From JACKAQ01 sp965227145 (GTDB taxonomy: Bacteria; Calditrichota; Calditrichia; RBG-13-44-9; J075), in the NCBI GenBank assembly GCA_965227145.1, contig OZ245730.1:4898001-4962000 (forward strand): a stretch of 64,000 nt of DNA, given 5' to 3'. The stretch's first letter is position 1. The number at the start of each line of letters is the position of its first letter. Both the position numbers and the translations under genes were made by a program. This document shows, piece after piece, positions 43,746 through 52,920 of this stretch. The notes under the pieces are model-generated. The model was not told where the DNA came from and made no database searches. It saw only the letters and a program-made list of their open reading frames with translations.

Positions 43746-44555
43746 TTGCAGCGTTGCTACCCCGCATTTACCCGGAACCGAATTGTCATTGTTTTTTTAT
43801 TACTCCCGCTGTTGCTGTGTAAAAACCTGTTTGCACAAACCGCCCCCAATCCTGCGGAGCTGGTGAAGCAACTATATGAAAATGTTAAATTTGAATCGGC
43901 AATAACCAAAGGAAATGAGCTGCTGAAATTACCGGGAAATGCGTTATCACCGGACGAATTGGCCGTTGTCCACCGGTATATGGCGTTCTCTTTTTTCAAC
44001 CTCGGTGATCAGGATTCGGCGCGGGTGCATTTTCTCAGCCTGCTGTCGCTGCAACCGGATTTAGAACTGAATCCGGCTGAAACATCGCCAAAAATCATCG
44101 ATTTTTTTCAGCAACTCCGCGAAGAATTTCGTTCGATTTCGCAGCAGGATAACGACAGAATGTTCACAAAATACGTGATCGCAGAAGATTTGCGCCCCGG
44201 CGCAGCGCTGCGATCGGCAGTTATTCCGGGATGGGGGCAGTTGCGCAAAGGTCAGCGCGGGCGGGCCGCGGTACTTGGCGGCGGATTTTGGGCAGGGTTG
44301 ATCGCAACCGGCGCGGCGTACAGCAAATCGCAAAGCCTGAAAGATGATTATGTTGCGGCACGCGATCCGGCCGAAATTAGCAGATTATACGATGATTACA
44401 ACAGCTGGCATAAAACGCGACAGGCGCTTACGCTGGCAACCGCAATTTTTTGGGTGATTAACGTTGTGGATGCAGGTTGGTCGAATTACCCGAAACCGGC
44501 ATTTCGTGCCAGTAATTCGGTGGTCGAATTATCGCTGTCAATTCCGTTAAGGTAA
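43746..44555 (+). CDS. exported TPR-like/DUF5683-like membrane protein
   Basis: A 269-residue protein starting at TTG 43746, after ACGGAG. It has a signal or membrane anchor (about residues 13-30, ending LFAQ). Residues about 35-120 look like two or three TPR-type helical repeats ('YMAFSFFNLGDQDSARVHFLSLLSLQPD'). The second half has the 'SAVIPGWGQLRKGQRGRA' and 'LIATGAAYSKSQSL' segments typical of DUF5683-type proteins with one or two membrane helices, the last near 'LATAIFWVINVVDA'. It is probably translated with the kinase gene just upstream and may be its partner or substrate, but no function is established. Confidence 0.75.
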   Translation: MQRCYPAFTRNRIVIVFLLLPLLLCKNLFAQTAPNPAELVKQLYENVKFESAITKGNELLKLPGNALSPDELAVVHRYMAFSFFNLGDQDSARVHFLSLLSLQPDLELNPAETSPKIIDFFQQLREEFRSISQQDNDRMFTKYVIAEDLRPGAALRSAVIPGWGQLRKGQRGRAAVLGGGFWAGLIATGAAYSKSQSLKDDYVAARDPAEISRLYDDYNSWHKTRQALTLATAIFWVINVVDAGWSNYPKPAFRASNSVVELSLSIPLR

Positions 44556-44569
44556 GATTTTACAGTCGT

Positions 44570-45541
44570 TTAGCGCCCGATGTTTTGCGAACTCCACACA
44601 CCGGAATACGGGCGGCTGCTCCGGGATTCAATTTCCAGATCATTCAGATACAATCCTTCCCGTTCAAAAGCTGCGCATCGTTCCAGAAATCGCTCCCAAT
44701 CGACCGCAATTTCCAGCCGTTGCGGCACATTTCCCGGTTTCCAAGCACCGGCAAAAGTTGATTCTTTATCGGAACTCTTTTCCCGGTATATTTCCAAATC
44801 CATCAGTTCGAAGCCGTTGCGATTATCGCCAAACTTGCCCCGGAATCCCCTTTCGCCAACGCTTTTGAAAAAATCATCCACTCTGCCGGAGCGAAAAACA
44901 GCCACGTAAAACACAGAACCGGCGAGATCGTAAGGTTCAAAATCGGAAATAACCATATTATTTTTCAACATGCCATCGCGAACAACATCAAATTCGCTGC
45001 CCGTTTTTACGTTCACGCGGATAGCGATATCGTAACGGCCTTCCTGCCAAATGCTCAGTACATAATATTGCCCGGCATCCTGATAAATATCGATATCGAT
45101 GAGCCGCATACCGTCATTTTTCATAGATGTCCAAAGACCTTCGAACGTCCGCCAGTCGTTTCCGCTGGCACCCAAACCGGATCTGTAAAACATGGTTTTG
45201 GGGCTTTCGCGGTGCCAAACCGCGCCGAACAGTTGTTTGTTGTCAACCCGGTAGGTTTCGATATCGACGATATGCAGGTTATTTGCTTTTAATTCTTCAA
45301 ATGCGCGGGTTACGTCATCCCACATCAAATCGACAATTACGGTGGATTTTTCCCCTTTGAACACCCGGTACTCAGATTGCGGTGTTTCGACAACCTGCAT
45401 GGCGCAACCGGAAATGAGCAGCATTAGCCCACCCCAAACAAAGGGAATTAACGCATGCTTCGCAGCATTGATTGGTTTTCTCCAAAAAATTTGAATCGCA
45501 ATCAACATAGGTAATTGGCTCATGGTATTTTTGTTTCGCAT
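44570..45541 (-). CDS. lipoprotein with five tandem BTRD1-like repeats
   Basis: A 323-residue protein with a hydrophobic segment ending in LLISGC (C46); the unusually long N-terminus suggests that the true start may be one of the Met at residues 7 or 12. The mature part consists of five repeats of roughly 45-55 residues with the pattern W/F-x-x-hydrophobic, 'G/N-hydrophobic-x-hydrophobic-x-D-hydrophobic-E-x-Y', and a Gly/Val-W ending (IVDIETYR...FGAVWHRE, LIDIDIYQ...VLSIWQEG, LMDLEIYRE...FAGAWKPG, LNDLEIES...YSGVWSSQ). This fits the bacterial tandem repeat domain 1 fold, seen in some serine-type hydrolase precursors. No catalytic domain is attached here. It is convergent with the TPR-like gene. 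Confidence 0.75.
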   Translation of the reverse strand: MRNKNTMSQLPMLIAIQIFWRKPINAAKHALIPFVWGGLMLLISGCAMQVVETPQSEYRVFKGEKSTVIVDLMWDDVTRAFEELKANNLHIVDIETYRVDNKQLFGAVWHRESPKTMFYRSGLGASGNDWRTFEGLWTSMKNDGMRLIDIDIYQDAGQYYVLSIWQEGRYDIAIRVNVKTGSEFDVVRDGMLKNNMVISDFEPYDLAGSVFYVAVFRSGRVDDFFKSVGERGFRGKFGDNRNGFELMDLEIYREKSSDKESTFAGAWKPGNVPQRLEIAVDWERFLERCAAFEREGLYLNDLEIESRSSRPYSGVWSSQNIGR

Positions 45542-45700
45542 TGTTCGCTTCGATCGTTATAATTAAACAGATTTCTGCCCTGGAAAATCTCCGCTAACTA
45601 TTAGAATATACAAATTTTACGAAATAAATCCGCAACAAAATATGATTGATCTCACAGGTTTTTCCGCGTCACGGTTAGTCACTGCAATCTATATTATTAC

Positions 45701-45729
45701 TTGACATAAGTCGAATCAATGCATAATAT
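45701..45729 (+). promoter_or_regulatory. sigma-70-type promoter of the VWA lipoprotein gene
   Basis: TTGACA (45701-45706), a 17-base spacer, TAATAT (45724-45729). The expected start is near 45736, about 70 bases before the ATG at 45808. Confidence 0.7.
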
Positions 45730-45807
45730 AAATTTAACAATCCAAATATGTTTTCAGGGCAAGTTGTAAAAAAATTTGTAGTGCCGCACCATTGGGAGGA
45801 ACCGGGT

Positions 45808-46923
45808 ATGAATAGGGCAATGGGGATTTTGGCGATTTGTTTGCTAATGGTTTTGGCTATACTTTTTCCGGCATGTGAGGACAGCATTGTTTACGGCTCC
45901 GGCAACAAAAACCCGACGCCACAGGACAGCATGCCCGGCGATACCATTCCGCCACCACCACCGCAGGGCATTCTGGACACACTAACCCTTTATCTGGTTT
46001 TTGATTACTGGAACCCTTCCGGAATTGATCCGCACATCGAAATTGACACAGAAGCCACCTCCGATCTGATAAAGGTCGGTGAAAATATATTGCGTAAACC
46101 ACCCATTGTCGGGCAGCCGAATGTGACGTTTCTACTCGAGGATATCAAAGTAGACTATTCTCCGATCTACTCCCGCATTTATAAATGGTGGTCTGAGGAA
46201 TTACTTTCGGGTAACTGGCACAACACCTCCGAATTTGCGGTAAGCAAACGGGATAAAACCCGGATGAATATCGTATTGGTTCTGGATGTAAGCAATTCGC
46301 TCGGGGGCGATTTCTATTGGGTAAAAGAATATGCAAAAGATTTTCTGGACATCATCAACACCGAAATGCGTGACAACATCCGGCATCCCAAAATCGCGAT
46401 TGTAGATTTTTCCACGCTGATCAATTATATCCCGTTAACGACCAAACAATCAGATTTGATCGATCATATCAACGGGTTGCAGCAGGGACAATACACGGCG
46501 CTGTATGCTGCAATGAATACCGGCATCGATTTGCTGGCACAGGAATCGGATACGCTGCACCACCGCGCAATGGTTACGTTTACAGATGGCAACGACAACT
46601 ATTCCGGTCCGGTCACGAAAGATTTTCTGCTCAACAAAATTACCGATCCGGTTTTTAACACACCAAAAATCCGCAGTTTTGTGTTGGGGTTTAAAGGGCG
46701 CGACGGTTTGGATGAATCTATTCTGGAAAGTCTGGCGGTCAATAATGGCGAAGCACGGTTTACCAGCTCAATATTTCAGCTAAAAGTGATGTTCGAAAAT
46801 ATCGCCAAAGAGATTACCCGATCGGTCAACTTCACTTACACGCGCAACAACCAAATCATCCCTGAATCAGAAAAACGCCGGGTGCGAATTGGTATTAACC
46901 TTGAGCGGCATATTGTTTTATGA
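45808..46923 (+). CDS. VWA-domain lipoprotein
   Basis: The ATG at 45808 follows GGGAGG and opens a lipoprotein signal ending in LFPAC; an open frame from 45748 is longer but lies too close to the promoter. The 371-residue protein has a Pro-rich linker (DTIPPPPPQG), then a von Willebrand factor A domain from about residue 150 with an intact metal site: DVSNS, a later Thr ('QQGQYTALYAAM') and the Asp in TFTDGND. VWA domains bind protein partners through the metal ion. Its position 3 bases from a convergent regulator gene gives no functional clue. Confidence 0.9.
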   Translation: MNRAMGILAICLLMVLAILFPACEDSIVYGSGNKNPTPQDSMPGDTIPPPPPQGILDTLTLYLVFDYWNPSGIDPHIEIDTEATSDLIKVGENILRKPPIVGQPNVTFLLEDIKVDYSPIYSRIYKWWSEELLSGNWHNTSEFAVSKRDKTRMNIVLVLDVSNSLGGDFYWVKEYAKDFLDIINTEMRDNIRHPKIAIVDFSTLINYIPLTTKQSDLIDHINGLQQGQYTALYAAMNTGIDLLAQESDTLHHRAMVTFTDGNDNYSGPVTKDFLLNKITDPVFNTPKIRSFVLGFKGRDGLDESILESLAVNNGEARFTSSIFQLKVMFENIAKEITRSVNFTYTRNNQIIPESEKRRVRIGINLERHIVL

Positions 46924-46926
46924 AAT

Positions 46927-48270
46927 TTACTGGAGTTTGCTCATCAGCGTGCGGTAATTGATGTTCAACAGTTTGCAGGCGTCTTTTTTGTTGCCCTTTT
47001 TCTGTTCCAGCACCATTCGCACATAAATCCGGGTTATTTCCTCCAGCGAAAGCTCGTTGGCCAATGCCTTATCGAGAAAATTATTGCTGGATTCCAGAAT
47101 ATCCGGCGGTAAATGCTCGATATCGATATGCTGGGAATTGGTCAAAATCAATCGTTTGACGGTGTTTTCGAGCTCACGGGCGTTGCCCTCCCACGGCAAG
47201 TGCGATAAAAAAGCCATCACGCGGTTGGATACTTTGGGCTTGGGCAGGTCGTTTTCGCGACAAAATTTTTCGGTGAAATAGTCAATCATCGCCGGAATAT
47301 CATCCGGGCGTTCCCGCAGCGGCGGCAATTGGATGGGAATAACGTTTAACCGGTAAAAAAGATCTTCGCGGAAGGTGCCCTCTTTTATCATGTCCTGCAA
47401 CGGTTGGTTGGTTGCGGAAATCAAACGGAAGGTTACTGTAATTTCTTTTTCGCCGCCGAGCCGGAAAAAGCGTTTGCTTTCCAGTACGCGGAGCAGTTTG
47501 GCCTGCAATTCCAGCGGCATGTCGCCAATTTCATCGAGAAACAGTGTGCCGTTATCCGCCAGTTCAATTTTGCCGCGCGTTTGTTTTAGCGCGCCGGTGT
47601 ATGCACCTTTTTCGTAGCCGAACAGCTCGCTTTCCAGCAAATTGGGTGGTAACGCGGCGCAGTTGATGGCTACAAAAGTATCGTTCAGGCGGGGGCTTTG
47701 TTTGTAAATGTGTCGGGCAAACACCTCTTTTCCGGAACCGGATTCCCCGGTGATGAGCACCGGCTCAACGCTGTGTTTCACGCGATCGATTGTGGCGAGG
47801 ATTTGCTGCATTTGTTTGCTGACCGCCACGATATCATCAAACCGGATATTTTGTTTCAATTTGGAACGCAACTCGGTGTTTTCGCGCTCCAGTTTTTGCA
47901 TTTTCAACCCTTGTTTGACAAGGTGCGGCAGCTCTTCCTCCAATTTTTCGTCGCCTTTGGAGAAATACGAATAGGCGCCTCGCCGCTGCGCTTCCAGTGC
48001 ATATTCATGTTCTTTGTAGGATGTGACCACGATGATCTGAAAATCCTGCCCGAGTTTAATCAACTCATCCAGCAGATTTAATCCGTCGGTGATTTGTGGC
48101 AATCCCAGATCCATGATGATGAGATCCGGCTCCATCAATTCACATTGCTGAAGCGCATCGGTTTTGTTCGCCGCAACTTTCACGTGATAGCCATCGCCAA
48201 TCCATTCGCGAAAACTGTCGCTCCACAATTCATTGTCTTCAACAATCAGTATTTTGTCCATTAAACCCAT
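46927..48270 (-). CDS. NtrC-family response regulator (sigma-54 activator)
   Basis: A 447-residue regulator with a receiver domain (E11/D12, phosphoacceptor D54 in LIIMDLGLPQ, Lys in YFSKGDE). It is followed by an AAA+ domain with Walker A GESGSGKE, a GAYTGA contact loop and Walker B TLFLDEIGD, and by a short Fis-type helix-turn-helix at the end ('NKKDACKLLNINYRTLMSKLQ'). The Lys in the receiver is followed by Gly, not the usual Pro. It should activate sigma-54 promoters when phosphorylated. No histidine kinase is adjacent; its partner is elsewhere. It lies 42 bases after dsbD on the same strand. The Met at residue 4 is another possible start. Confidence 0.94.
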   Translation of the reverse strand: MGLMDKILIVEDNELWSDSFREWIGDGYHVKVAANKTDALQQCELMEPDLIIMDLGLPQITDGLNLLDELIKLGQDFQIIVVTSYKEHEYALEAQRRGAYSYFSKGDEKLEEELPHLVKQGLKMQKLERENTELRSKLKQNIRFDDIVAVSKQMQQILATIDRVKHSVEPVLITGESGSGKEVFARHIYKQSPRLNDTFVAINCAALPPNLLESELFGYEKGAYTGALKQTRGKIELADNGTLFLDEIGDMPLELQAKLLRVLESKRFFRLGGEKEITVTFRLISATNQPLQDMIKEGTFREDLFYRLNVIPIQLPPLRERPDDIPAMIDYFTEKFCRENDLPKPKVSNRVMAFLSHLPWEGNARELENTVKRLILTNSQHIDIEHLPPDILESSNNFLDKALANELSLEEITRIYVRMVLEQKKGNKKDACKLLNINYRTLMSKLQ

Positions 48271-48312
48271 CGATCCATGCGAAAATGAGCACCACCCGGC
48301 AGTGGTGATATA

Positions 48313-50451
48313 TTAGTTGATTCGCGCCAGCGCGTCCAGAATCAGTCCGGGCGTTAGCAACTCCGGCAGAACTATCGGTTTTTCGTTCGATCCGGCGCCG
48401 TAAAGCACGTATAATGGAACACTGTTTCGTCCGAAAGCGGCTAAAGCACGCGTGATATTTTCATCTTTTGACGTCCAATCCGCAATGACTCTTGTCACAC
48501 CTTTGCTGGCAAATGCAGCTTCGACCTCCGCATTGTTTAATGCGACCTTTTTGTTGACCTGACAACTGAGGCACCACGATGCTGTAAAATCAATAAAAAC
48601 AGGCTTTCCCTGCGCCCGCAGCTCACTGACCAATTCGGGAGAATACGGCTCCCAACCGGCGTGTGCGGCGGCATTTGCGCTGGTTTTGGTTGCGGCGGAT
48701 GCGCTGGCGGTGCCATCGCCAACCATGTCAATGGTTAACCATGCGCTGCCGACAATCAGCACCGCAGCGATTGTTTTGGCAACCAAACGGGTTGTTTTAC
48801 TGCGCATCAGCGTTCCCCAACGCCCCAACACCCAGCCGCCAAAACTGACAACCAGCAGCGCCAGCAACGCCACAAAAACACCCAGCGAGCCAACCTGACC
48901 ATCCAACACATACAGCAGCCAGATGACGGTTGCCATCATCAAAAATCCCATGGATTGTTTGAGGGTGTCCATCCACGCGCCGGGTTTTGGCACAAATTTC
49001 AGTAATCCGGGGGAGGACGCCAGCAACACATATGGCAGCGCCATTCCCATTCCCAACGCCGTGAAAATGGCCATCGAAAGCAACGCCGGCTGGCTGAGCG
49101 CAAAACCGAGCGCCGATCCCATAAACGGCGCGGTGCACGGCGTGGCCACAACGGTGGCCGTAACGCCGCTCACAAACGATCCGAGGTAATCCGAGCGGCT
49201 GGCTGCGCCCTGCCCGACGCCCATCAGCGAAGTTCCCAATTCAAACACACCGAACAGGTTCAAGCCGAATAAAAACAAAAAGATAGCCAACACAATAATA
49301 AATGACGGCGATTGCAATTGAAATCCCCATCCGAGCTGTTCGCCGCCCGCCCGCAACAGCAGCAACGCGCCGGCCAACACCCAAAAGGAAACCAGCACAC
49401 CGAGCGTAAATACCATTCCGTGGGAAAAAACCTTGCTGCTGTCTTCGCCGGCTTGCTGAACAAAACCGAGAATTTTGAGCGACAAAACGGGCAGCACGCA
49501 GGGCATCAGATTCAAAATCATACCACCGACAAACGCGAACAGCAGCGCCCACCAAATGCTGCCAATTTCCTGATTTCCGGCGGATGTGCCAAAATTGCTG
49601 TCCAGCGATTTACCGATTTCAACGCTGATTTCCTGCGATTTTTCCGATCCGGCACCGCGCCAGCCGTTCTCCGAAACCAACACACCGGAAATGCGTTCGG
49701 GATCGCCCTCGCGATCCGGCGATAGCGGCACGTTTAACCGGTAACCGTTGCCGACGTCGGTCACTTCCTGCACGGCGCCGTTGTTGATAACCAGTTCGTC
49801 ATACGGAAAAAAGCGGATATTTCCCGGCGAATCAGTCACCCATTCGGGCGGAACGATTTGGAAAACCAGCGCGGTATCTATTTGCGCAGCCTGAATTTTC
49901 CAGCCGGAATTTGTAATTGGCAACATCGCGCGGGTATCGGCAAATGGTTGGGTCCACGCCGCGTTAATCGCCACTTGTTCACCAATCGCCAGCGGCAATT
50001 CCAGATCTAAATTTTCCGGAATACACACATCTTTGCAAACCAGCCAACTGGCATTTGCCTTCAGCGTGACGGTGCTTCCCGGTGCCAGATTCGCCGGTGG
50101 CGTAATTTGCACGGGCAACAGCACTTCATTTTCATAACCGAAATTCATAAATTCGTCAAATGGAATAGCATCGGGATACGGCCACTGGATTTCCCCGGCG
50201 GAAAAACCTTCCGGCAATTCCCAATCGATGGCGGTCGCCAAACCGGCATCGCCGGCGTTGCGCCAGTACACATGCCAGTGGTCCTGAATTTTCATGTGAA
50301 GCCCAACCCAAAATGCCTCGCCAGGAACAATGGTGGTCACTTCCGGCACCAGTTGCGCTTCCACATGTTCGGTTTTAGCCGGATTGGCAAACAGGCTGTT
50401 CAGCACGGAAAACAGCAACATTGAAACGAAGATAAATCGTTGTTTTAACAT
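48313..50451 (-). CDS. dsbD: thiol:disulfide interchange protein DsbD
   Basis: A 712-residue three-part protein. A signal peptide (ending NSLFAN) leads to a periplasmic N-terminal beta domain of about 250 residues with a Cys pair in VCKDVCIPE. Next comes a membrane domain with eight or so spans carrying the conserved Cys-Pro segments 'NLMPCVLPVLSLKILGF' and 'TPCTAPFMGSALGFAL'. The C-terminal thioredoxin domain has ASWCLSCQVNKK. DsbD carries reducing power from cytoplasmic thioredoxin to periplasmic proteins, including apocytochromes and disulfide isomerase. That fits an organism using c-type cytochromes such as the one at 1777. The start has little ribosome-binding sequence. Confidence 0.94.
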   Translation of the reverse strand: MLKQRFIFVSMLLFSVLNSLFANPAKTEHVEAQLVPEVTTIVPGEAFWVGLHMKIQDHWHVYWRNAGDAGLATAIDWELPEGFSAGEIQWPYPDAIPFDEFMNFGYENEVLLPVQITPPANLAPGSTVTLKANASWLVCKDVCIPENLDLELPLAIGEQVAINAAWTQPFADTRAMLPITNSGWKIQAAQIDTALVFQIVPPEWVTDSPGNIRFFPYDELVINNGAVQEVTDVGNGYRLNVPLSPDREGDPERISGVLVSENGWRGAGSEKSQEISVEIGKSLDSNFGTSAGNQEIGSIWWALLFAFVGGMILNLMPCVLPVLSLKILGFVQQAGEDSSKVFSHGMVFTLGVLVSFWVLAGALLLLRAGGEQLGWGFQLQSPSFIIVLAIFLFLFGLNLFGVFELGTSLMGVGQGAASRSDYLGSFVSGVTATVVATPCTAPFMGSALGFALSQPALLSMAIFTALGMGMALPYVLLASSPGLLKFVPKPGAWMDTLKQSMGFLMMATVIWLLYVLDGQVGSLGVFVALLALLVVSFGGWVLGRWGTLMRSKTTRLVAKTIAAVLIVGSAWLTIDMVGDGTASASAATKTSANAAAHAGWEPYSPELVSELRAQGKPVFIDFTASWCLSCQVNKKVALNNAEVEAAFASKGVTRVIADWTSKDENITRALAAFGRNSVPLYVLYGAGSNEKPIVLPELLTPGLILDALARIN

Positions 50452-50550
50452 TAGTTGTCTCTAAAATAAATTTACACCGTTAGATAAATTATGATTCATA
50501 AACAATTCAAAAGTAACCGTATGTATTGCGGCGAACGCCAAAAGTTCCCG

Positions 50551-51297
50551 TTAACGGCTGAAGAAAACCAGATAGCTGAACTGGATCAGGATATCCGGTG
50601 CGCCGTTATCGATGCCAAGTCCCAGCACGCTGCGGATATGCCCGTTTCCACCGGTTACATAATCGATCCCGCCGGAGAGCAGCCCCACATCACCTTCCGT
50701 TTCCAGATTTAGTTCGCCGATGATGTTCAGCTGCGGGCTGGTCTGATATATCACGCCGCCGCCAATTCGCAGCGAGGCATCGTGACCGCCGGCATCGCGA
50801 AAAATCAATCCGGCGTTACCGGTTACGGTCAGTCCCGGGCTGAACGGATGGCGCAATGCGACAAATCCGCCAAAATCGAAATGATCACCGCCAACATCTT
50901 CGCTACCGATGGGCAAAGTGATAAACCCGCCGGCGGCAATTTGGGTTCTGCCCGAAGCCATGTGCTGTTTGCCGAAAACGGAAACATTATCCAGCCCGGA
51001 GCGGCCATCGCCGTTTTCCGGGTTAAGGCTGAGAAATCCCCAGCCGAGCCCCAGTTCAAAGTTATCCGACAGCGGAATGCCGCCCTGCACACCAAGATTG
51101 ACGCTGCTGAAAAAATCGTAATCACTGAAATTGAAAAACCCTTCGCCATACGTGACGTCGGTTAACGCGGCGTCTTCGAAAAATGTTTGAAATAGCCGCA
51201 CATCATCGTTGGTTGTGTATCTTACTGTATATTGTGCAAAAATCGGTTGAATACTGAATACGAATGCAAAAATCAGTCCGATTCGGTAAAGTTTCAT
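50551..51297 (-). CDS. outer-membrane beta-barrel-like protein, function unknown
   Basis: A 248-residue protein with a signal peptide ending at IFAQ (residue 21) and a GGAG ribosome-binding site. The rest is a series of Gly-rich amphipathic strands ('FELGLGWGFLSLNPENGDG', 'IAAGGFITLPIGS', 'GGFVALRHPFSPGLTVTGNAGLIF', 'LRIGGGVIYQTS') ending 'ILIQFSYLVFFSR', which suggests a small outer-membrane barrel. No family recognised. It is on the same strand as DinB upstream and DsbD downstream, but the gaps (80 and 99 bases) leave co-transcription open. Confidence 0.7.
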   Translation of the reverse strand: MKLYRIGLIFAFVFSIQPIFAQYTVRYTTNDDVRLFQTFFEDAALTDVTYGEGFFNFSDYDFFSSVNLGVQGGIPLSDNFELGLGWGFLSLNPENGDGRSGLDNVSVFGKQHMASGRTQIAAGGFITLPIGSEDVGGDHFDFGGFVALRHPFSPGLTVTGNAGLIFRDAGGHDASLRIGGGVIYQTSPQLNIIGELNLETEGDVGLLSGGIDYVTGGNGHIRSVLGLGIDNGAPDILIQFSYLVFFSR

Positions 51298-51377
51298 TGC
51301 GATTCTCCTGTGGAAAAGTGTTGTATTGGTCCTGCCAAAACAAATTATTTTTTTCTAATATTCTGTATTTATTCTAT

Positions 51378-51827
51378 TTATCGCTTGAAAAAAATATAAT
51401 CTGTGACCGCAGGAACCTCGCCGGTTTGACGCAATTGTAGCGCAATTTGTCCCCGGTGATAGGTGCCGTGATTGATCACATGTGCCAAAATATCGATCGG
51501 TGTGTTCAAAAACGGCACACCTTTAGTGTTGTGATAAGTGATGATTTCCGAAAGACCGGCGACTGATATATCAGCCAGATATTTGTTCCAGGTTTCATTC
51601 TGCTGCACGATTCGCAATTCGCATTCCGCCAGCGAAAACTGCGGGAAAACCTGCATATCAGTGGTTTTTCCGGTCAGCCTGCAATACCACAATTCCTCCG
51701 CAGCCAAAATATGCGAGAGCAGTTTCACCGATGGTTCCGGCGCGTTCGCGGCGTTTTTCAGCGATTCGAGCACCCGGTTATTTGCCCAAAAATTGTATGC
51801 AAACATCATTTTAAAATAATCATTCAT
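51378..51827 (-). CDS. DinB-family protein
   Basis: The ATG at 51827 opens MNDYFKMMFAYNFWANNRVL, the usual DinB start; a longer frame to 51857 adds ten residues without a ribosome-binding site. The 149-residue protein is a four-helix bundle with the metal-binding His pattern of the family: one in 'LLSHILAAEELWYCRL', and two near the end in 'ILAHVINHGTYHRGQIALQLR'. DinB/YfiT-type proteins are often thiol-dependent transferases or hydrolases for small molecules; the substrate is unknown. The motif order and length match the family. Confidence 0.92.
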   Translation of the reverse strand: MNDYFKMMFAYNFWANNRVLESLKNAANAPEPSVKLLSHILAAEELWYCRLTGKTTDMQVFPQFSLAECELRIVQQNETWNKYLADISVAGLSEIITYHNTKGVPFLNTPIDILAHVINHGTYHRGQIALQLRQTGEVPAVTDYIFFKR

Positions 51828-52037
51828 AGCCCACACCTGTGTTGTGAAAATGAACATTTACCGGCGCAGCATTGTTGCTGCGGGCATATTGAGCGATTGA
51901 AAAACGTTCCTAAATTAAAACGTCCGGCAGCCCATAACAACCGCTTTTGCGAAAGTTTAGCCGCTGCGGAATTTGCAAATAGGCTTTGAACTTGCCAAAT
52001 TCAATTGTAAGTTTTCACCGAAAAAAACAGGAACAGC

Positions 52038-52490
52038 ATGAGAACGGTACATTACATAATAGCAACCGGATTTGGCTGCGGCTATTCGCCAACGGCACCG
52101 GGAACCGCGGGCACTATTTTGGCGCTGGTGATCGGCTATTTTTTGATCGGCGGAAATTTACCGTGGCTGATTGCCGCAACGCTGCTGTTCACCATCATTG
52201 GCACAATTTCAGCGGATTTTGTGGAAAAAAACTCCGGCAATCACGATCCATCCATCGTGGTTGTGGATGAAATTGCCGGCATGCTGCTCGGCTTGTGGGC
52301 TGTTCCGGTGGAACCGATTCCCTACCTCGTCGCGTTCGGTTTTTTTCGCCTGTTTGATGTTACCAAATTGTTTCCGATCGATAACCTCCAACGCCTCCCC
52401 GGCGGTTGGGGCATTATGTTTGATGACATCGGCGCCGGTATTTACACGCTGGCCGCCATGCATTTGCTGTTGTATTTTGGCATTCTCTAA
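52038..52490 (+). CDS. pgpA: phosphatidylglycerophosphatase A
   Basis: A 150-residue integral membrane enzyme of the PgpA family. Motifs are 'IATGFGCGYSPTAPGTAGT' at the start, 'DPSIVVVDEIAGML' with the metal-binding Asp-Glu pair in the middle, and 'FRLFDVTKLFPIDNLQRLPGGWGIMFDDIGAGIY' near the end. About four membrane spans surround these. It removes phosphate from phosphatidylglycerophosphate in the inner membrane, giving phosphatidylglycerol. An AGGA ribosome-binding site precedes the ATG. It is a single-gene unit divergent from dinB. Confidence 0.95.
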   Translation: MRTVHYIIATGFGCGYSPTAPGTAGTILALVIGYFLIGGNLPWLIAATLLFTIIGTISADFVEKNSGNHDPSIVVVDEIAGMLLGLWAVPVEPIPYLVAFGFFRLFDVTKLFPIDNLQRLPGGWGIMFDDIGAGIYTLAAMHLLLYFGIL

Positions 52491-52920
52491 TCTTCATTCC
52501 GGAACGTTGTTCCGGTTTTCAGAGATTACCACCGCTTTATTTTTTCCTCTTTGATTTTTATCCGATCTCACAAATAGGATGTGCCTTTCCGGTATTTCCG
52601 GGATATCCGTTACAACATGTGTTTCAAATTCCTGACTTTTTTTGGGGAGGGGTGACTCGCTGTGCCAAATCGCAGTGCTTCGGACAGCTTCCTGCCTTCC
52701 CGACAATATGTAAAAAAAACACATTATTACTCAACTTGACGCAAAAATGATCGAAAATAAGAGACTTGAAAAACGTAATCGGAGAGCGTTGTTTCTACAT
52801 TTTTAAACAGATGTGATTTACGATTGTTGATGCGGAGCGACTTGCTAATTAACCGCCGTTCTTACGGAATGATGTATCATATCTACTATTTCAAAACGAC
52901 TTTCGAGAGAGGGAAGCCAG
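52491..52920. other. intergenic region, no gene recognised
   Basis: Between pgpA and the large secreted protein gene. TTGACG at 52736-52741 with TAAGAG at 52758-52763 (16 bases apart) is a possible promoter. A GC-richer part (about 52640-52710) has no known RNA motif. A short minus-strand frame (52494-52724) lacks a ribosome-binding site and looks random. Confidence 0.4.

Noticed and set aside
38139..44555. Sigma-54 promoters feeding the activator block
   Set aside because: I looked for TGGCAC-N5-TTGC in the gaps and found no acceptable match; the promoter before 38139 looks vegetative.
52494..52724. Small minus-strand gene after pgpA
   Set aside because: Its composition is not protein-like, it has no ribosome-binding site and it falls in a region with no other support.
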